Source of the DNA: Bagarius yarrelli
Lineage: Eukaryota; Chordata; Actinopteri; Siluriformes; Sisoridae
Length of the DNA stretch: 64,000 nucleotides
Reading direction: 5' to 3'
Assembly: GCA_005784505.1 (NCBI GenBank)
Contig: VCAZ01000201.1
Location: 281,181 to 345,180 of the forward strand
The notes beneath the pieces are model-generated. The model saw only the letters and a program-made list of their open reading frames with translations, was not told the origin of the DNA and did not search any database. How positions within the stretch are numbered: the first letter of the stretch is position 1; each line of letters opens with the position of its first letter. The position numbers and the translations under genes were made by a program. Below are positions 58,001 to 64,000 of the stretch, one piece after another.

Positions 58001-61000
58001 ACCAAGGTTTTTTCCTCCATTCTGTCACTGATGGAGTTTTGGTTCCTGGCCACTGTTATCTCTGGCTTAGTTGGGGACTCTGAACTGAGTGTTTTTAGTA
58101 AGTATTTAATATTGTCCTTTTATTAACACACTATCCTACTGTTTGATTCTGTAAACCTGCTTTGACACAATATCTATTCTTAAAAGCGCTATAGTAAAAA
58201 AAAGGGGACTTGACTTGACCTGCAAAAATAAAATCCATCTTTTCCATTATGGAGTCAGCTAAAAGAGTCTGGATGGCTTTGGACCAAATGGAGTTGAATG
58301 TTCCTGGGGCACAAGAGCCCTAGTATTAGAGCCCTTGTATCAGAGCCCTAGTATTAGAGCCCTAGAATCAGTGCCCCAGAATCAGAGCCCTAGAATCAGA
58401 GCCCTGGCTGTCTAATGATAAAAATTCTTCTCAAAGTGCCTGATGATATTGAAAAACATCAAACCACTGATAATGTAGCACAATTACAGTAATATAAAAT
58501 TCCTGCCTATAACTATAATAGCCAACTTTAAGTGCTCCTACCACACTGATACATGTTATATTAGATATTTGTATTTCGGATTTTAATAATATAGCATGAC
58601 ATACTGTAGGACCATGGTTGAGTTTCTCTCTAATTCTTTATCTCTGTGTAGAATTTCCCATCTGTCTCAGCTCCGCTTGGACAGTCAGACTTACCCACCA
58701 TCACAGTGAATTCTGTCCACACCTATGAGGGTGTTAAAGAATCTGTGTCTCAAATGAGAACGATACTGGAAAAACACTGCAAGGATGAGATTAAGAAAAT
58801 ATCACGTCAAGGTAAGCAATAGCTCCTTATGATATAGTATCTTACATCACATTGAGTTAAAATGAATAGAACAAAGAGACACAGAAACACATTCTAACCT
58901 CAAATTTACTTACAGTTACGGAATAATTGGTTTTATGAACCCTATTTCCTAATAATGACCACATCCGCAAATTCAGACCATAGACCCAAAACCTTGTCCT
59001 AAAGAATATACCCTAGATGTATAACCGAATAACCATGAGTTAACTCTATTTAAGTAAATTAGACTTTATCCAGCTGAAACTGATTAACTGATGGAGGCCA
59101 TATTGTTTTTTATTGTGGGCGGTGGTGGCCCAAATGGTTAAGGTACCGAGTTGTTGTTTGGACAACCAGGAAGACCTGGGTTCAAGCCCCACAACTGCCA
59201 GTCTGCCACTGTTGGGTACTTGAGCAAGACCCTAACCTTTCCTGCTCCAGGGGCTCTGTATCACAGGCGACCCTGTTCCTTGACCACAACCTTTGAAATG
59301 CATTTTTTTGCTATTATTAAAGACCATGTTCTGTTGAGTCATTGCCTCCAATTTTGTAATGATGGGACAAAAAAATGACAAGTAGATTTTGCATATTAAT
59401 CAAAAAAGGGTTAAGCTAAATGGCCCAAACATAATTTCGCTGTAACATACCAAGTGGGTAAACGTCTGACCCGACTGTCTCTAATAGGTCTGAAGAAATT
59501 TGCATTAAGACATTTGTGGAATCATAGAATCAGGAGAGGTTTAGTCCTTTTAGTTCCTGGTTCTACTGAGTTTGAGGCTTGCTAGGAAAAGGATGATGGT
59601 ATGTTTGTAGTTTGTTGTAAGGCTTTTGATGACAACTTAACAGTATAACCTACAGCAGGGGTTAGTAAACTTTGTCCTGGAGGGTTGGTGTCTTACGGAG
59701 TTTAGCTCCAAGGTCTTGTTGGGTATATTTGAATCTCACAGACAGGTGTGTGTCGAGGCCAGTTGGAGCTAAAAACTCTGCATGACCCTCCAAGAGTCCG
59801 GTGACCTCTGACTTACATAACATAACTCCAAGTGTCTTTCTGTTTGCTCTAAGCTTTTCTTTAATTTTGCTCAGTTTGGGGCAGTAGTTTGGACAGTCGG
59901 GGGTTCACGCAAAGCCCTTATCCCTCTCCCTGTTTCAGAGGTGCTGAATCATGGCGAACCCTACAAACTGACCCCAGCCGTCTATGCCAGAATATGCAAA
60001 AAAGATGTCTTACTGGGCTGTAATTCGCTTAAAAGACAAATAAAGGCTTCTGTTCTTCTCTAGATTGCAATATCAGCATATCATGGCAAATAAATCTTTT
60101 GCCTAAACAAATTCCTCAAAAACGAGTCTGTTTATCATTAATTGTACTTGTAATTGTGTTTATCTAGTGAAGAAGTTTCGGGTTATTTCCCCTCAAGGCA
60201 GAGAAGACATGTTGGATTGTAAGTGTCTTCCCTTAACACTCACATACACATAATTAGGAATATTGCTTAGCTTTATTGAGCAACGCTCTTCTGCTCGAGC
60301 GTTTAAAGCTTCAGGTTGTTAAGTGAAAAATGAGGGTTCAATTGGGGTGCTGTATCATTGCTTTGACCCCAATTTTCAAGCTGGGGTATGTAAAGAAAAG
60401 TATTCCCTCGTACTGTAATGTAAGACTTAAATAGCTCCACTAGTAAATTAGTTTGAGGTTTCAATCATTAATGTTACACTTTAAACAGTTCTCTTAGAAG
60501 CATGTGGACACAGCTGACGAGTTTGAGCAAAACTGGTAGAAAGGGTTTTTTTTTAGCTTAAACTGGTAGCACAGTGTTTAAGTTGTTAGACTGCTAGAAG
60601 ATTGGAGGAATCGGGGTTTGATTCCAAGCACCACCAAGTTCCCACTGCTGGGCCCCTGAGTAAGTCCCAATTGCTCGGATGTACAAAAGAGATAAGGGAC
60701 GTCTGGCAAATGGCGTAAACATAAAGAGACTTTTATCGTCTTCATACATCTAAGCAATCAAGGTTTAAAGGGCTTGCTTAAGGGCCCAGCACTGACAGCT
60801 TGGTGGTCTTAAGACATGAGCTGACACTTGCCCGTCTCTTAAATTTTCTGTATGTCTAGCATTTATTTATAAATACTGTACATTCGATTGCATGAATTTA
60901 TTATTTCTAGAGTTTCCTTCAAATTGAATGTTGTGTTTTTTCCCTCCATCACAGTTTTCTGTCAGTTCACACTGAATCCCAGCTCAAATTCAAGTCTGCA

Positions 61001-61460
61001 TCTGTCTGATAAAAACACAGTGGCGACCTTAACCTGCTATGATTATCAAGAATATCACACCCAAGTGTTGTGTAAGGAAAGTGTGTGTGAATCTTGCTAC
61101 TGGGAGGTGGAGTGGAGTGGAGATCATGGGGTTTCTATAGCAGTGTCTTATAAAGACATCAGCAAGAATGAATCCAGAACTGATTGTTTGTTTGGACGTG
61201 ACAATAAGTCCTGGAGTTTGCAGTGCGGCTGGTTTGGATACTCATTCTTACACAACAAAAAGAAAACTAAAATCCCAGTGAAGCCCGTTTCCTCTAAAAT
61301 AGGCGTGTTTGTCAATTACAAGGGAGGAACTGTATCTTTTTACAGCGTCTCTGATACGTTTACACTCATCCACCAAGTCAAGACCGCGTTCACTCAGCCG
61401 CTGTCTCCTGCGTTTATGGTCCAACCCAGTTCAACTATAAAGCTGTGCTGCTTAAAGTAG
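55058..61460 (+). CDS. finTRIM copy C: RING-B-box-coiled-coil-B30.2 gene with a frame problem at exons 3/4
   Basis: Exons on the plan of copy B: 55058-55648 (591 nt), 56708-56803 (96), 56898-57132 (235), 58652-58811 (160), 60168-60218 (51), 60955-61460 (506, TAG stop). RING ligands Cys15 to Cys57 and both B-boxes are complete. The coiled coil (QKNYQQRIQEREKL, AQEKAAVNRAEELMKKLDLE) is good. B30.2 shows CQFTLNPSS, YWEVEW, FGRDNKSWSL, GGTVSFYSVSDT. Exon 3 has 235 nt where copy B has 234, because of an extra T near 57121-57128; standard splicing would then frameshift into a stop in exon 4. Using the AG at 58669-58670 restores the frame and gives 539 residues. So it is either a functional variant with a shorter linker or a young pseudogene. 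B30.2 is 19 codons shorter than in copy B. Confidence 0.8.
55683..55805 (+). mobile_element. Type 1 SINE, truncated, finTRIM C intron 1
   Basis: TTAGTGGTTAAGAAATTGGA head, CATGGGTTCAATCCCAG, CAAGGCTCTTAACTCTTTAG and GTCGTTCTGACTATGTC tail. Confidence 0.6.
55955..56100 (-). mobile_element. Type 1 SINE, finTRIM C intron 1
   Basis: GAGCAATTGAGGGTTAGGGG, TTGCTCAGGAGCCCAGCGG, GGGACTCGAACCCCAATC (B-box complement) and ACACCTTAACTACTGTACTA. Confidence 0.7.
57133..58651. other. finTRIM C intron 3, no exon found
   Basis: It holds an old DNA-element-like stretch (GTATCAAAAAGTTTCGAGAC at 57172), a run of GAGCCCTAGTATCAGAGCCC repeats at 58316-58412, and a fish dispersed repeat with GGTTTTTTCCTCCATTCTGT and AAAGCGCTATAG at 57975-58220. 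No coding sequence is supported. Confidence 0.5.
59118..59345 (+). mobile_element. Type 2 SINE, finTRIM C intron 4
   Basis: GGGCGGTGGTGGCCCAAATG head, GGGTTCAAGCCCC, CTTGAGCAAGACCCTAACC and CCTGCTCCAGGGGCTCTGTA. The tail is degraded. Confidence 0.65.
60563..60722 (+). mobile_element. Type 1 SINE, finTRIM C intron 5
   Basis: CTGGTAGCACAGTGTTTAAG head, GGGGTTTGATTCCAAGC, TGCTGGGCCCCTGAGTAAG and a tail with GGGACGTCTGGCAAATGGC. A reversed partial copy follows at 60735-60825. Confidence 0.6.
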
Positions 61461-62744
61461 ATACCATTGGAAATGAAATCCCTTTTAGATGCGTATAACA
61501 GCGCAGGTGGGTTTATACCCCAAAAATTCACCAGATCATAATAACAAATGTAAAAAAAAATAGTAAAATTGATCTCACCTATCATGAAATAACATTGACC
61601 AGAGGTTTTTCGCTTGTCCCCAAATTTCATCTCCCTGGTACAACCTGGTGATGTTAAACTCCCAGATAAACAAATAATCAATAATTCTGTAGACAATCGT
61701 ATGAAAAAAAAATAAAGTTTTATAAAATGTTTTAATTAGTTAGCAAACCTGCCAATTTGTTAGCAAACTTGATAGTTTTACGTGTAGCTGCACATTCGCT
61801 GGCGCAATCTCTCAAAGCAGCAAACCGGCGCTCGACCACGCCCACTCCCACTTTTACGCATTACCCTATAAACGGTCATTTTCATTCACAAGATTTTTTT
61901 TATGTAGACCCACTACATAAATCTTGAACATGTTTTACAGATAATCTTACTATATCGCTGCTTGAACCTTTTTTGTTAAATATAAGCATTTCATTTTCTT
62001 CTTTTTCTCATTATTGTTGTTATTATGATGTTAAACCATGTAGTGTGTCCACTAAAGTATGTTAATCCATGTAGATTAGTCTGGACTGTGACTTTGACCA
62101 ATTTAACGATGATTCAAGAATTCAAGAGTAAAAAATATATATAATAATTAAGATGTAAAGTTTAAATTAATATTGATTCAATTAATATTAATTAATTGAA
62201 TTAATTAAGTCATTAACTAATTAAAGTGTTCTGCTAGTTGAATGTTCACACTATTTTATCTTATCTAATCTATCTAATCTTATGTAATTTTTTTAACTTT
62301 AATTTTTTCACTTATTCACACACACCATAGATGCTAAACACTTATTTACACACTTTATGCATATCATATGTACTTTATACTGTATTCTGCTTATTTCTAA
62401 CGCAAATCACTGTTAATTTAAATCTTCAGGCTGATGTTATAGTCTGATACTTTTCTTGTTTAAAATGTCGTTAATAATAAAAATGTACTTCTCTAAAAGT
62501 CTATTACTCTTACATGTATATATATATTTTATATAAAAATACACCTAAACCGAAATATTTGCCAGGAATTTTAAGTTAGCGTAGCAGAACTAACCAGAAC
62601 AACTAAACATCTAGTGAACAAAACAAGCTAATTAACTACTACATAAAAAATCTTTAACGTCATTAATAACTCATTCACAGCTGTAGACTTTCATTAGTTA
62701 ATTGCAGATGACTGATTTGTTAAGTGCAACTTTGAATTAAATCG

Positions 62745-62895
62745 TATTTGACTGATACCAGAAAGACCAGGGTTCGATTTCCAGCACCAGCAAGCCACCA
62801 CTTTTGGGCCCCTGAGCAAGGCCCTTAACCCCCAATTGCTCAGTTGTATAAAAGAGATAAATGTAAGAACATCTGATAAATGCTGTAAATGTAAA
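62745..62895 (+). mobile_element. Type 1 SINE
   Basis: GGGTTCGATTTCCAGCACC B box, TTTTGGGCCCCTGAGCAAGG and AACCCCCAATTGCTCAGTTG, with a shortened tail. The 61461-62740 stretch before it is AT-rich and shows nothing I recognise. Confidence 0.7.
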
Positions 62896-63084
62896 CTATG
62901 TAAATTTGATTATATAATCTTAATAATTAAAGTTCTACATTTTTAAAAAATGACTTTAAATCATTAAACCCAATATAATAAAACTACAAATTTCCCAATT
63001 TCTATTAATTTTATACAACAACTGACTATTTTGTGTAGGTCTTTTTGTGCAACCAAAGCAGCCCTAACTTAATAGAATTTTTAT

Positions 63085-63290
63085 TGCACCCTTGACTGTA
63101 GCTTAGTGGTTAAGGTGTTGTATTGCTAATTGGAAGATTATGGGTTTAAATCCTAGAAGCACCAAACTGACACCGCTGGGGCCCTGAGGTGGACCCTTAA
63201 CCCTCAACTGCTCAATTCGATTAAAATAAATAAGATAAGTGTAAGTTTCTCCGGATAAGGGGGCGTCTGCCAAAGACCAGAAATGAAAGT
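63085..63290 (+). mobile_element. Type 1 SINE
   Basis: GACTGTAGCTTAGTGGTTAA head, TATGGGTTTAAATCCTAG, ACCCTTAACCCTCAACTGCT and TTTCTCCGGATAAGGGGGCG tail. Confidence 0.7.
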
Positions 63291-63317
63291 TTGCAGAAGG
63301 TTCGAAGTTGGTTGAAT

Positions 63318-63515
63318 TTTAGGGGGAGTGGTAGCGCAGTGATTAAGGTGTTGGACTACCAACTTGAAGACCCCGGGTTCGATTCCCAGCACCACCAAGC
63401 CACCACTGCTGGTCCCTCCGAGCAAGGCCCTTAACCCTCATCTGTTATAACAGGGAATAATTGTAAGTTGCTCTGGATAAGGGCATCTGCCAAATGCCCG
63501 CAAATGTAAATGTAA
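63318..63515 (+). mobile_element. Type 1 SINE, well preserved
   Basis: GGGGGAGTGGTAGCGCAGTG head (A box), CCCCGGGTTCGATTCCCAGC (B box), CAAGGCCCTTAACCCTCATC and GTTGCTCTGGATAAGGGCAT tail ending AATGTAAATGTAAAT. The A/B-box spacing is that of a tRNA. Confidence 0.8.
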
Positions 63516-63559
63516 ATCTGTCGAGTCGTGGACTCCACATGACCTTTAAAAGTGTCCTA

Positions 63560-63900
63560 AAGGTTAACCTGCCCCTGAGGAACCTGTGACCAGGTTCCTG
63601 CCCCTTTCCTAGAATTCCAGGGACTTCAGAGGATGGACAGCTGGACCACTGCTCCACTGACCCAGGGCTACAGTTTACATTACATTTGATCACCATTACT
63701 AGAAACTGTAATAAACATTCGGTGTCCCCCAGATGAGGATGGGTTCCCTCTTGAGTCTGGTTCCTTTTAAGGTTTTCTTCTACTCATCTCAGGGAGGTTT
63801 TTTTTTTTTTTTTGCCACATTCGCCACCAAATTTTTCTTGTTATGCCTTCTGTGTGTAAAGCTGCTTTTTTTATTTACGAATAAAAAATAAATTGAATTG
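63560..63900 (+). repeat. Dispersed repeat, copy 2
   Basis: Same family as 3395-3668: GTGACCAGGTTCCTGCCCCT, GGTGTCCCCCAGATGAGGAT and CTGGTTCCTTTTAAGG. Here the tail is complete with a poly-T run and AATAAAAAATAAATTGAATT. Confidence 0.75.
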
Positions 63901-63919
63901 AACTTCACAAGAAACCACA

Positions 63920-64000
63920 CCGATAAACGTTCTTTAGCAACACGTTTTATTGAATGACATAAGAAATATAATCACCAATACAGTTTACAGATCCCTCAGA
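63920..64000 (-). other. Possible 3' end of a minus-strand gene beyond the window
   Basis: The minus strand contains AATAAAACGTG near 63945, a possible polyadenylation signal, at the edge of the window. Nothing coding is visible, so this is only a hint. Confidence 0.15.

Noticed and set aside
63318..63420. tRNA gene (clear A and B boxes)
   Set aside because: It belongs to the type 1 SINE family with its tail at 63460-63515; no cloverleaf acceptor pairing is evident.

Overview
The window looks like nuclear DNA of a teleost fish. It has long introns with GT/AG borders and is AT-rich. It is crowded with tRNA-derived SINEs, Tc1/mariner and hAT remnants, Ty3/gypsy and LINE pieces and long microsatellites, and it carries finTRIM genes, a TRIM group known only from fish. 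The species cannot be fixed from the sequence; an otophysan such as a catfish is my guess from the style of the SINEs, with low confidence. There are no RNA genes beyond SINE heads, and no CRISPR or prokaryotic features.

Left part (1-9700). An LTR-retrotransposon scrap and LTR-like sequence are followed by a decayed copy of a fish P-loop GTPase gene (about 1300-3238). A common dispersed repeat comes next, then a minisatellite of about 4.7 kb (3680-8430) with an 18-19 bp unit, closed on its right by an 18-bp-arm hairpin. A LINE/SINE-like tail and a candidate solo LTR (about 8824-9184) follow.

Middle part (9737-33338, minus strand). This is one complete gene, suco, encoding SUN domain-containing ossification factor. 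I traced 24 coding exons; every splice phase closes and the product is 1260 residues. It has a signal peptide, an acidic N-terminal region, the SUN domain (exons 8-14, including a 21-nt microexon), a long Ser/Thr-rich exon, a coiled coil, one transmembrane helix and a conserved C-terminal tail. Its introns hold a Tc1-like element, a hAT-like MITE, a mariner-like MITE, a LINE fragment, several SINEs, a 38-bp-type minisatellite and more than 1 kb of polypyrimidine on the sense strand.

Right part (33600-64000, plus strand). After TG and GTAAGTAG-type arrays comes a tandem set of three finTRIM loci. Copy A (36.9-44.2 kb) is a decayed remnant without RING, B-box or B30.2. Copy B (45350-51642) is an intact six-exon RING-B-box-coiled-coil-B30.2 E3 ligase gene of 564 codons, with a Ty3/gypsy remnant in its first intron. 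Copy C (55058-61460) has the same exon plan, but one extra base in exon 3 breaks the frame unless an alternative acceptor 19 nt downstream is used for exon 4. Exon 1 of B and C is about 98% identical while the rest is strongly diverged, which points to gene conversion of the RING/B-box exon. FinTRIMs belong to the fish antiviral response, and ISRE-like motifs lie upstream of both genes.

I found no wholly new system. The most rewarding signals are the exon-restricted homogenisation of the finTRIM pair, the self-compensating splice option in copy C, the suco microexon within polypyrimidine tracts, the palindrome at the edge of the minisatellite, and the 36-bp in-frame amplification inside a LINE reverse transcriptase.
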